Made by a program: the position numbers and the translations under genes. From an uncultured bacterium (GTDB lineage: Bacteria > Chloroflexota > Anaerolineae > J036 > Brachytrichaceae), in the NCBI GenBank assembly GCA_903921365.1, contig CAIXPS010000212.1, positions 1-35,322 on the forward strand: DNA of 35,322 bases. The letters are read 5' to 3'. The notes below the pieces were generated by a model. That model did not search any database. It was given only the letters and a program-made list of their open reading frames with translations, and was not told the DNA's origin. Within the stretch, counting starts at the first letter, position 1; each line of letters begins with the position of its first letter. Positions 1 through 7,755 of this stretch are shown piece by piece.

Positions 1-610
<610 letters not shown>

Positions 611-708
611 CTCTAGATGTCTCCCATCTTGCGTTTTTATTAATAGTTGTCAATGCGTATTGCGTAAACGAAAACCCATTTAATGAAACACACAACACGC
701 GAACTTGA

Positions 709-781
709 AGCCCACATCCGGGTTTGAACCGGAGACCTCACCCTTACCAAGGGTGTGCTCTACCAACTGAGCTATGTGGGC
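709..781 (-). tRNA. tRNA-Thr (anticodon GGU)
   Basis: The reverse strand folds into a complete 73-nt cloverleaf: acceptor GCCCACA/TGTGGGC, D stem GCTC/GAGC, anticodon stem CACCC/GGGTG with loop TTGGTAA, and T loop TTCAAAC. The anticodon GGT reads ACC/ACU threonine codons. The discriminator base is T and CCA is not encoded. It is the tRNA nearest tuf, the same position as thrT in the E. coli tufB cluster. Confidence 0.96.
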
Positions 782-785
782 TGAG

Positions 786-869
786 TGGGCCGAACAGGAC
801 TCGAACCTGTGAAGGGCTATGCCCAACGGATTTACAGTCCGTCCCCTTTGCCACTCGGGACATCGACCC
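786..869 (-). tRNA. tRNA-Tyr (anticodon GUA)
   Basis: An 84-nt class II tRNA on the reverse strand. Acceptor GGGTCGA pairs with TCGGCCC (one G-T pair), the anticodon arm is CGGA-CTGTAAA-TCCG with anticodon GTA, there is a long variable arm, and the T loop is TTCGAGT. The discriminator is A. It lies only 4 bases from the flanking tRNA-Thr(GGU), which indicates a shared precursor transcript. Confidence 0.96.
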
Positions 870-931
870 GGAAACACCACTCATTCTAACCTAACTCGGC
901 GAATTTGCAGTCAACCCGCATCTTTGCCGGA

Positions 932-1004
932 AGCCGACGACGGGACTTGAACCCGTAACCTGTCGATTACAAATCGACTGCTCCGCCAATTGAGCTACAT
1001 CGGC
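932..1004 (-). tRNA. tRNA-Thr (anticodon UGU)
   Basis: A 73-nt cloverleaf on the reverse strand: acceptor GCCGATG/CGTCGGC (one T-G pair), D stem GCTC/GAGC, anticodon stem GTCGA/TCGAC with loop TTTGTAA, T loop TTCAAGT. The anticodon TGT reads ACA and ACG. It is the first gene of the tRNA-tuf cluster, corresponding to thrU of E. coli. Confidence 0.96.
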
Positions 1005-1069
1005 AATGTCAGCCCAAACCAGTTCAATGCACACACGTGCCTCGCCCAGTCCATGACTGGCGAACCTTG

Positions 1070-1099
1070 ATTTTACTCTGATTTGTGGGGATTCGTCAA
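1070..1099 (-). promoter_or_regulatory. Promoter of the tRNA-tuf cluster
   Basis: The reverse strand shows a -35 box TTGACG (1099-1094), an 18-base spacer and a -10 box TAAAAT (1075-1070), about 65 bases before the first tRNA. A small hairpin CCAGT-CATGG-ACTGG (about 1046-1060) lies in the transcribed leader and could mark a processing site. This is a sigma70-type match by eye. Confidence 0.6.
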
Positions 1100-1116
1100 G
1101 TCCTATTTCTTTTTCT

Positions 1117-3333
1117 CTACCGATATACCAGTTTTCCCTCCGCCGCGTCGACGATCACCTTCGACGGCGGCGTGTCCAGCGATAGCAGATAGTCAGCCAG
1201 TTTCTCGCGCACACTGCGTTGCAGGATGCGGCGCAACGGGCGCGCGCCCCACTCGGGGTGGTCATTCTGCGCCAGTATCCACTCACGCGCCGCTGGCGCA
1301 ATCTCAAGTGTGATGCCGCGTTCCTGCGCCAGTTTGACTTCCTTGCCGATCAGCAAATCGAGCACGCGCCGCAAGACATCGGGCGAGAGCGTTTTGAACA
1401 TCACGATCTCGTCCAGGCGGTTGAGAAATTCGGGGCGGAAGAACTGGCGAACGTCGTTCATGGCCAGATCGCGCGCCGCGTCTCCAAGCGATGAATCGCC
1501 CAGATACGCCGAGCCAAGGTTGCTGGTCAGCAGGATAACAGTCTCGGCGAAGTTCGCAGTGCGCCCCTGCCCGTCGGTCAACCGCCCCTCTTCCATCACT
1601 TGCAGCAGGATGTCGAGGATGCGCGGGTGCGCCTTCTCGACCTCGTCGAACAGCACTACGGCATACGGCGACTTAAGGATGCGATCTGTCAACTGCCCGC
1701 CGCCCTCGAATCCCACGTAGCCGGGCGGCGCGCCGATCAGCCGGTTGATCGTGTCGTCCTTCTGATACTCGCTCATGTCGATGGCGATCAGCGCGTCTTC
1801 GCTGCCAAACAGGAACTCGGCCAACGCCTTGGCCAACTCGGTCTTGCCCACGCCGCTGGGGCCGAGGAACAGGAACGACCCGATCGGGCGCTTTGGGTCC
1901 TTCAGCCCCACGCGCGCAGACTTGACCGCGCGGCTCACGGCCAGCACCGCTTCATCCTGCCCGATCACGCGCGCTTGCAGCGACTGGGTGATCTGCGCGT
2001 ACTTAGTGCGTTCGTCTGCGCCCAACCGTGTTACCGGCACGCCTGTCATCAGGCTGACGGCGAGCGTAACGTCCTCAGCGTCAAGGCGGTTATCAGTCTT
2101 CGTCTCGGCCTTGAACGCAGTTGCGCTCTCGCTCGACTTCACCACGGCGCAGGCGCGGTTCATCACGCGCACAGCGGCGCCCGGCAGTGGTTGATCGCCC
2201 ACATAGCGCCCCGCCAATGTCGTCGCCGTCTTCACGGCATCGTCCGTCACCTGCAAGCCATAATCGCGCTCGAAGCGCGGCTTCAGCACGCTCAGGATGC
2301 CAAGACATTCCTTGCTGGTGGCAGCGGGCACATTCAACACGTGCGACTTCTGTGCGATCGTCGCATTCGGCTTGATGCGCTCGGTATAGTCGGCGTCGGT
2401 GGTCGTGCCAATGATAATCGTCGCGCTATCGGGAACGCCGTCGGTATGCGCCGGCGCAACGAATGCCTTTTGCAAATCGCGCGCGGCCTGCGGCAGGTCG
2501 GAGCGCGCCGCGCTGCCCAGAAAGCGGTGGATGTCGGCGAGGAACAGAATGCCGCCCTGCGCCTGTTTGAGCGCCACCTGCATTGCCAGCACCGGGTTAT
2601 CAAGCCACGCTGAGTCGCTCACTTCGACAATGCTCTTCACACCGGTCGGCCCCTTGCCCTCGGCGATCAACAGCGCCAGCGACTGCGCCAGGCTGCGCCG
2701 CCCACTGCCCACTGCACCGACCAGGATGATGTGGCGGTCGTCGGCCAGAGACAACAGCGTGGACACATCGCGCAACAACCCTTCGCGGTAATACAGCGGC
2801 GCCAGTTTCCCGCCCTTCGCCTGCTGCACCCAGTCGGTTGTCGTGCTGTGCTTGCTCACTACGCCCTCGACGATCAGGCTGGCGAGCGCGGTCGGCGTCA
2901 CGCCGTACCGTTGCAACAGACCCGCCGTGCTCACCCCGGACTGCGACAACGCGCCCAGCATGTGTTCAGTCTGAATATAAATTTCACCGCTGGCGAGCGC
3001 GATGCTGCGTCCTTCGTCCAGCACCACGACCATCTCATCCGACAACGCAATCGCGACGTTCTGATCATTGTTGAAGTTCAGATCGGCGCTGCGCGCCAGG
3101 CGCGTCCGCGCCTGCGTCTCCGTCTCTTTTTCCAGGTCCTGCGGCTTGAACCCGCGCGGCTCAGTCAACCGCGCAATGGCGCGATACGCTGTCGATTCGG
3201 GGATGCGCAATAACGCCAGCAGGACAACCTCAGGCGTGAGCACGCTCTTGCCGATCTGGCGCATGATGTCGCCCGCGCGATTGAGCACAACCCGGCTGGT
3301 GGTATCGAGGAGATCAGGGTTCAGCGTTGTCAT
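1117..3333 (-). CDS. Clp/Hsp100-type AAA+ ATPase with degenerate first ATPase module
   Basis: Protein-remodelling ATPase of the ClpA/B/C family, 738 residues. It has a double Clp N-domain (about 1-155), a first AAA+ module (about 185-400) and a second (about 450-738). NBD2 is intact: Walker A GPSGVGKT at 491-498, Walker B VVLFDEVEKA, sensor TSNLGS and the C-terminal EWGARPLRR box. NBD1 looks dead: its P-loop reads GAVGSGRR (206-213), with Arg where Lys and Thr/Ser are expected, and Walker B reads LFLADIH instead of the usual LFIDEIH. The modules are joined by a short stretch with no ClpB M-domain, and no IGF/LGF-type ClpP-docking loop is visible in NBD2. ClpC/ClpA-like partnership with ClpP is therefore unlikely. 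The gene starts 17 bases after the GT2 gene stop, so the two probably share a transcript. Confidence 0.88.
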   Translation of the reverse strand: MTTLNPDLLDTTSRVVLNRAGDIMRQIGKSVLTPEVVLLALLRIPESTAYRAIARLTEPRGFKPQDLEKETETQARTRLARSADLNFNNDQNVAIALSDEMVVVLDEGRSIALASGEIYIQTEHMLGALSQSGVSTAGLLQRYGVTPTALASLIVEGVVSKHSTTTDWVQQAKGGKLAPLYYREGLLRDVSTLLSLADDRHIILVGAVGSGRRSLAQSLALLIAEGKGPTGVKSIVEVSDSAWLDNPVLAMQVALKQAQGGILFLADIHRFLGSAARSDLPQAARDLQKAFVAPAHTDGVPDSATIIIGTTTDADYTERIKPNATIAQKSHVLNVPAATSKECLGILSVLKPRFERDYGLQVTDDAVKTATTLAGRYVGDQPLPGAAVRVMNRACAVVKSSESATAFKAETKTDNRLDAEDVTLAVSLMTGVPVTRLGADERTKYAQITQSLQARVIGQDEAVLAVSRAVKSARVGLKDPKRPIGSFLFLGPSGVGKTELAKALAEFLFGSEDALIAIDMSEYQKDDTINRLIGAPPGYVGFEGGGQLTDRILKSPYAVVLFDEVEKAHPRILDILLQVMEEGRLTDGQGRTANFAETVILLTSNLGSAYLGDSSLGDAARDLAMNDVRQFFRPEFLNRLDEIVMFKTLSPDVLRRVLDLLIGKEVKLAQERGITLEIAPAAREWILAQNDHPEWGARPLRRILQRSVREKLADYLLSLDTPPSKVIVDAAEGKLVYR

Positions 3334-3350
3334 GGGAATCCATTATGCCT

Positions 3351-4919
3351 TTACTTCATCAAGGGCAGGTGCGAGCCCATCCGGCCATTCTGCGCGCGCG
3401 CGCTCAGTTCAGCCAAGATGCCCGGCACGATCTGGCCTACGACTACGCCCAGAAAACATAACGCATAGAACAGCGCCGGCATCATCGGCAGCCAGGCGCC
3501 TTGCGCCACCACGAGCGCGCAGATGATCATGGCGTACAGTCCCACAAGCAACTCGGCGCGCACCGTCCAGTTGGGGTGCAGCCGATAAGAGTGGGTCATG
3601 ACGGCGCGCACCGTTCCACGCGCCGGTCGTTGTTTTTTACCGCCATTCAACTGCAACGCCGACTTCGGCGTGCGCGAGAACTCGCCCGCGCTTCGCCCCA
3701 GCAGCCCGGTGATCACCGAAATACTCGCCGAGAGCGACAGACCGATGCCCAGGATGACCGCAAGCGGGGCGTAACGCACAAACTGGCCCACGCGCCCTTG
3801 CGCCCACTGGGCGATGAAGAGTTCGAGAATCGGCAGCGCGCCCAGCAAGCTGATCCAGACGGGCAGCGACTGGCGGCTGCTCGAACTTATGATGAGTAAC
3901 GGCGTGACCAGCGCTAGCATCACCACTGGCAGGGTAGAGAAGTAGCCGGTGATGTGAACGAACGCGCCCAGCTTGTGCAGAAGCGGCCGGTGCGAATGGG
4001 CAATCGGCGATGCAAGCTTGCGCATGCATTGCGCCCCACCGCGCGCCCAGCGCGCCTGTTGCTGTTTGAACGCCAGCAGGCTGTCGGGCAGTTCGCCCGG
4101 GCACACGACATCGTATAAATAACGCCCGCGCCAGCCAGCGAGTTGCGCCCGATAACTCAGGTCGAGGTCCTCGGTCAGTGTATCCGACTGCCACCCGCCA
4201 GCAGCTTCAATTGCCGCGCGCCGCCATACCCCACCCGAACCGTTGAACTGCATCGGCAGTCCCAGCCGGCTGCGCACTGTCTGATCGATCACGAAACAAC
4301 TATCAAGCATAATCGCCTGCGCGCGCGTCAGGATGCTGGCGTCGCGATTCAGGTGGCCCCAGCGCGTCTGCACGAAACCCGTGTGCGGGTCGGTGAAGGC
4401 GCCGGACTCGGCGATGACGCGGCGCAGAAAATCGCGCGGGGGGATAAAGTCGGCGTCGAAGATGGCGATGAATTCGCCGCGCGCGGTGAGCATTCCGTGC
4501 GCCAGCGCGCCAGCCTTGTAACCACTGCGGCTATCGCGATGGATGAAGTCAATCTCGATGCCCTGCGCGCGCGCTTTAGCCGCCGCGTGCTGCGCAATGC
4601 AGGTCGTTTCGTCGGTGGAGTCATCCAGCACTTGAATCTGCAACAGAGAGTGCGGGTAATCCAGTGCGCTCACGGCGGCGATGATGCGCTCGGTCACATA
4701 GCGCTCGTTATACAACGGCAACTGCACCGTCACCACCGGCAGGAGATCATCGCGAAGTGCGCCAGGCGCGGCCTCTGCTGAGACAACGCCCCGGCGCCGT
4801 GCCGCGAGTGCGTCACGTAGTTTGAACCACACGAACATCGACACCAGGAATCCCTGATTAAGCGCGTAGACGGCGACGATCACCATCGCCCCCACGTTCA
4901 GGGCAACCAACACATCCAT
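3351..4919 (-). CDS. Membrane family 2 glycosyltransferase (cellulose-synthase/CslA-like)
   Basis: Processive-type inverting glycosyltransferase, 522 residues. An N-terminal membrane helix (about 5-32) precedes a cytosolic GT-A domain. Visible motifs are the first Asp in VLDDSTD, the DxD motif FDADF, the acceptor-site Asp in TEDLDLS and the QQARW form of the QxxRW product-channel motif. At least four hydrophobic segments follow in the C-terminal 200 residues. This architecture fits CslA/mannan-synthase-like or cellulose-synthase-like enzymes; the sugar donor cannot be told from sequence. It lies directly upstream of the Clp-like ATPase gene and downstream of a terminator that separates it from the nuclease-family gene. 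The start was taken at the ATG opening the membrane helix; no strong ribosome-binding site is seen. Confidence 0.87.
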   Translation of the reverse strand: MDVLVALNVGAMVIVAVYALNQGFLVSMFVWFKLRDALAARRRGVVSAEAAPGALRDDLLPVVTVQLPLYNERYVTERIIAAVSALDYPHSLLQIQVLDDSTDETTCIAQHAAAKARAQGIEIDFIHRDSRSGYKAGALAHGMLTARGEFIAIFDADFIPPRDFLRRVIAESGAFTDPHTGFVQTRWGHLNRDASILTRAQAIMLDSCFVIDQTVRSRLGLPMQFNGSGGVWRRAAIEAAGGWQSDTLTEDLDLSYRAQLAGWRGRYLYDVVCPGELPDSLLAFKQQQARWARGGAQCMRKLASPIAHSHRPLLHKLGAFVHITGYFSTLPVVMLALVTPLLIISSSSRQSLPVWISLLGALPILELFIAQWAQGRVGQFVRYAPLAVILGIGLSLSASISVITGLLGRSAGEFSRTPKSALQLNGGKKQRPARGTVRAVMTHSYRLHPNWTVRAELLVGLYAMIICALVVAQGAWLPMMPALFYALCFLGVVVGQIVPGILAELSARAQNGRMGSHLPLMK

Positions 4920-4944
4920 GAAAGCAACCGTATTAAACCTTTCG

Positions 4945-4976
4945 CAACAAAAACGCCGCGCGAATCAGCGCGGCGG
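4945..4976 (-). terminator. Rho-independent terminator after the bifunctional nuclease gene
   Basis: On the reverse strand CGCCGCGC (4975-4968), a 6-base loop and GCGCGGCG (4961-4954) form an 8-bp GC stem followed by GTTTTTGTT. It lies between the stop of the 5061-5549 gene and the start of the GT2 gene, so it ends the former's transcript. Confidence 0.75.
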
Positions 4977-5060
4977 TGCACTTTTACCAATCGATTTCTG
5001 GGCAAAGCCCAGGAGCGTGACTCATGAGGCACACCCTGACCCACACGCAACTATGAACTA

Positions 5061-5549
5061 TTACTGGTTCTTTTCCAGATCGTCCAGATCGAGCGAGCCG
5101 ATGAAATCCTTGAAAGCGCCAAGGTCTTCGTCGCCAACGGTGGATTCTTCATCCGGCACGACGCCCGCGCGCTCCATTACCTCATCCTCAACAAAGATAG
5201 AACACTCCGCGCGCACGGCAACGGCGACGGCGTCGCTCGGCCGGGCGTCGATGCTCGCTTCCTTGCCATTGACCGTTAGAATCACGCGCGCATAGAACGT
5301 ATCGTTGTTCAAATCACTGACGATCACGCGCTCCACTTTCGCGCCAAGCTCTTCGATGATCTTGATGATCAGGTCGTGAGTCAACGGGCGCGGCACCTGC
5401 ACATCCTGCAAGTGGATCGTAATCGCATCCGCTTCGTAAGGGCCAATCCAGATCGGCAGATAGCGGTTGCTCTCCGTATCTTTCAGTATGACGACGCGAT
5501 ACTGCGACATCAGGCTGACGCGGATACTTTCGATTTTTACTTCTACCAT
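5061..5549 (-). CDS. Bifunctional nuclease family (DUF151/BFN) protein
   Basis: A 162-residue cytoplasmic protein of the BFN family, named after a plant RNase/DNase; its bacterial role is not well defined. The family core is visible: RYLPIWIGPYEADAI, the basic/alpha segment around THDLIIKIIEELGA, VIVSDLNNDTFYARV and ARPSDAVAVAVRAECSIFV (the conserved RPSDAIALALR-type motif). The C-terminal tail is acidic and ends in LDLDDLEKNQ. The start at 5549 is set by GGAGGTG about 9 bases upstream; a longer reading frame to 5615 has no family similarity in its first 22 residues. It is divergent from the beta-CASP nuclease gene at 5640, leaving a 90-base shared promoter region. Confidence 0.88.
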   Translation of the reverse strand: MVEVKIESIRVSLMSQYRVVILKDTESNRYLPIWIGPYEADAITIHLQDVQVPRPLTHDLIIKIIEELGAKVERVIVSDLNNDTFYARVILTVNGKEASIDARPSDAVAVAVRAECSIFVEDEVMERAGVVPDEESTVGDEDLGAFKDFIGSLDLDDLEKNQ

Positions 5550-5639
5550 TCTATTGCTCACCTCCACACCGCAGCGTTTGCGCCGGTACGGTAAACGTCC
5601 ATTATACGCATGCACATACGCATTACAATGAGTATCATC

Positions 5640-7034
5640 ATGGAATTAACTTTCTGGGGCGCCGCCCAAACGGTGACGGGTTCGCAACATTTAGTTCGTG
5701 TCGGTAACCATCAGGTGTTGCTCGATTGCGGTTTGTTCCAGGGACGCCGCGCCGATACATACGAAATCAACCAGACACTGCCTTTTGACGCGCACAATAT
5801 CGATGCGATGGTGCTGTCGCACGCGCATATTGACCACAGCGGCAACATCCCCAGCCTGGTTAAAAACGGCTTTGGCGGCACGGTGCATTGCACCCTGGCG
5901 ACCGAGGACCTGTGCAAGGCCATGCTGATGGACTCGGGCAAGATACAGGAGGAAGATGCGAACTTCCTGAACCGGCGCCGCCGCAGCGGCCCGCCGATCG
6001 AGCCTATCTATACGATGGATGACGCCCAGGCCGCGCTCGAACACATTCACGGCGAGGACTACTTCAAACCATTTGATGTGCTGGATAACGCGCGCGTGAC
6101 GTTCGGCGACGCCGGCCACATGCTCGGTTCGGCCTGGGAACTGATCGAGTTGACCGAAGGCGACCGCACCACGCGGCTGTGCTTCAGCGGCGACCTGGGG
6201 CGCGCCAACCTGCCTATCCTGCGCGATCCGCAGCCAATGCCCGAGGCCGACTATCTGATCATCGAGAGCACCTATGGCGACCGGCTGCACCCCTCCATCC
6301 ACGATGCCGTGCCCGAGTTACGCCGCGCGATGCAGGATGCGGTGCGGCGCGGGGGCAAGGTGGTGATCCCCTCCTTTGCCGTCGAGCGCACGCAGGAGAT
6401 TGTGTACTACTGCAATGAACTCGTCGCGCGGGGCGAATTACCGCGCGTGCCATTTTTTGTGGACAGCCCGCTGGCGGTAAACGTCACCGAGGTTTTCCGC
6501 AAACACCCCGAGTGTTACGACGCCGAAACGACCGCCGCGATGGCCAAGGATCCCGATGGCAACGTGTTCGGGTTTCAGAACCTCACCTACATCCACAGAG
6601 TCGAAGAGTCCAAGGCGCTCAATACCCTGCCGGGCGCAGCGGTCATCATCAGCGCGTCGGGAATGGCTGAAAACGGGCGCGTGCTGCACCACCTGCGCAA
6701 CACAATCGAAGACCCGAAGAACATGGTGCTGTTCGTCAGCTACCAGGGCGAAAACACGCTGGGACGTCGCATCCTCGACGGCAGCCGGCACGTGCACATC
6801 CTCGGCGACGAGTTCGCCGTGCGCGCCGAAGTGCGCCGCATCGACGCCTTCAGCGGTCACGCCGACCGCAACGACCTGCTCAACTGGGTGAAACCGCAGG
6901 CGCACAAATTGAAGAAGGTCTTCGTCGTCCACGGCGAAATCGCCTCATCGAATGCCCTCGCCGACGGCCTGCGCGGCCTGGGCGTGAGAGATGTCGTCGT
7001 GCCGGAGAAAGGCTCCGTCGCCCCTCTGCAGTAA
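5640..7034 (+). CDS. Beta-CASP metallo-beta-lactamase RNase-like protein
   Basis: A 464-residue metal-dependent hydrolase of the CPSF73/RNase J superfamily, expected to cut RNA. The metallo-beta-lactamase core carries HAHIDHSG (His61, His63, Asp65, His66), a downstream GDAGHMLGS histidine and a SGDLG aspartate. The beta-CASP part follows: motif A (SFAVERTQE), motif B region with ISASGMAENGRVLHHL, and the C-terminal DAFSGHAD histidine. Length and motif order match the YSH1/MBL-fold exonuclease group rather than RNase J, since no C-terminal dimerisation extension follows. The start at 5640 (MELTFWGAA) matches where the family begins; in-frame ATGs at 5610 and 5628 exist and no clear ribosome-binding site decides between them. 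Confidence 0.9.
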   Translation: MELTFWGAAQTVTGSQHLVRVGNHQVLLDCGLFQGRRADTYEINQTLPFDAHNIDAMVLSHAHIDHSGNIPSLVKNGFGGTVHCTLATEDLCKAMLMDSGKIQEEDANFLNRRRRSGPPIEPIYTMDDAQAALEHIHGEDYFKPFDVLDNARVTFGDAGHMLGSAWELIELTEGDRTTRLCFSGDLGRANLPILRDPQPMPEADYLIIESTYGDRLHPSIHDAVPELRRAMQDAVRRGGKVVIPSFAVERTQEIVYYCNELVARGELPRVPFFVDSPLAVNVTEVFRKHPECYDAETTAAMAKDPDGNVFGFQNLTYIHRVEESKALNTLPGAAVIISASGMAENGRVLHHLRNTIEDPKNMVLFVSYQGENTLGRRILDGSRHVHILGDEFAVRAEVRRIDAFSGHADRNDLLNWVKPQAHKLKKVFVVHGEIASSNALADGLRGLGVRDVVVPEKGSVAPLQ

Positions 7035-7074
7035 CTCGTCACAAAGCAAGCTTAAGTCCGTCTCTGACAGACGC

Positions 7075-7548
7075 TCATCTATTATTTATGAGAAGAGTGA
7101 AAAGTATTGCAACGACAAAGTAAGCAGCAACAGCCAACGCAGATACTGCGCCAGAGACAACATACCGCATGGCGCTATTGGGTCCTGTTCTGAACACTCT
7201 AATGTTGATTGAAAAGCCAATCAATCCAGCGATGGCCCCAAGTGCGCCGCCGCCGAAAATAAGCAAAACGGGTAACCCACCCCAGACATATTGATACCAT
7301 CTGAGGGGTTCAACAAGTTTTACGATCTTGCCATCTACAACGAGTTGAGGCACATCCAAGCCCAGGAACTGTTGCCTCCAACTGGCTACGGCTTGTTGTC
7401 CATCGTTGCGCTGCAACAGCATTTCGCCTCGTTTGCTTCCCTTTGGAGCAGTTCCACCATTGATCATGAGTTTCGGCCCTGACCAAAAACTAACCTCCAC
7501 GGCGATATTCTGACCTTCAAAACCCTCAATGTTTGCTACGTAACTCAT
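7075..7548 (-). CDS. Hypothetical small membrane protein
   Basis: A 157-residue protein of unknown function. Residues 1-82 are soluble and beta-rich (MSYVANIEGFEGQNIAVEVS...), ending in VPQLVVDGKIVKLVEPL. Two or three membrane segments follow: about 87-112 (YVWGGLPVLLIFGGGALGAIA...) and about 127-152 (YVVSGAVSALAVAAYFVVA...). GAGGAG 6 bases before the ATG at 7548 supports the start. It is convergent with the beta-CASP gene (40 bases apart) and not in an operon. Base composition is lower in GC than in its neighbours. I do not recognise a named family. Confidence 0.72.
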   Translation of the reverse strand: MSYVANIEGFEGQNIAVEVSFWSGPKLMINGGTAPKGSKRGEMLLQRNDGQQAVASWRQQFLGLDVPQLVVDGKIVKLVEPLRWYQYVWGGLPVLLIFGGGALGAIAGLIGFSINIRVFRTGPNSAMRYVVSGAVSALAVAAYFVVAILFTLLINNR

Positions 7549-7690
7549 TCATTACTCCTCGTGTGACGTGTTTGAAAATGCATTCCGGCTTCCGCGTCCA
7601 ATTAGGTTGTCTGGTGCTATTTGCTGGCTGACAAATTATAGGCTCCTGCAGACTAATCACCACAATGAAACTAACGGGTTTGCTACGGTA

Positions 7691-7737
7691 TGAAAAACTG
7701 GCGACCCCATCATGATGATGGGGTCGCCAGTTTTTCA
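7691..7737. terminator. Long perfect-palindrome terminator
   Basis: A perfect 22-bp inverted repeat with a 3-base TGA loop. Its outer ends are TGAAAAACTGG and CCAGTTTTTCA, so both strands have a GC stem followed by a T tract. It lies just after the stop of the E2 gene (minus strand) and upstream of the small membrane protein gene. It most plausibly ends the DeoR-E1-E2 transcript. Confidence 0.8.
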
Positions 7738-7755
7738 GGAGAGAAACAGAGTGGC

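Noticed and set aside
680-880. Minus-strand frame across two tRNA genes
   Set aside because: Overlaps complete cloverleaf tRNAs; the product is tRNA sequence in translation.
2093-2603. Overlapping minus-strand frames within the Clp-like gene, considered as frameshift evidence
   Set aside because: The main frame is continuous and matches the family throughout; the others are shadows.
1600-2613. Long plus-strand open frame (337 codons) opposite the Clp-like gene
   Set aside because: Arg/Ala/His-rich product, exactly antisense to a clear AAA+ protein; a GC-codon shadow.
1117-3333. ClpC or ClpA partner of ClpP
   Set aside because: No IGF/LGF-type tripeptide loop is visible in the NBD2 region where it should occur and no clpP or clpS gene is adjacent.
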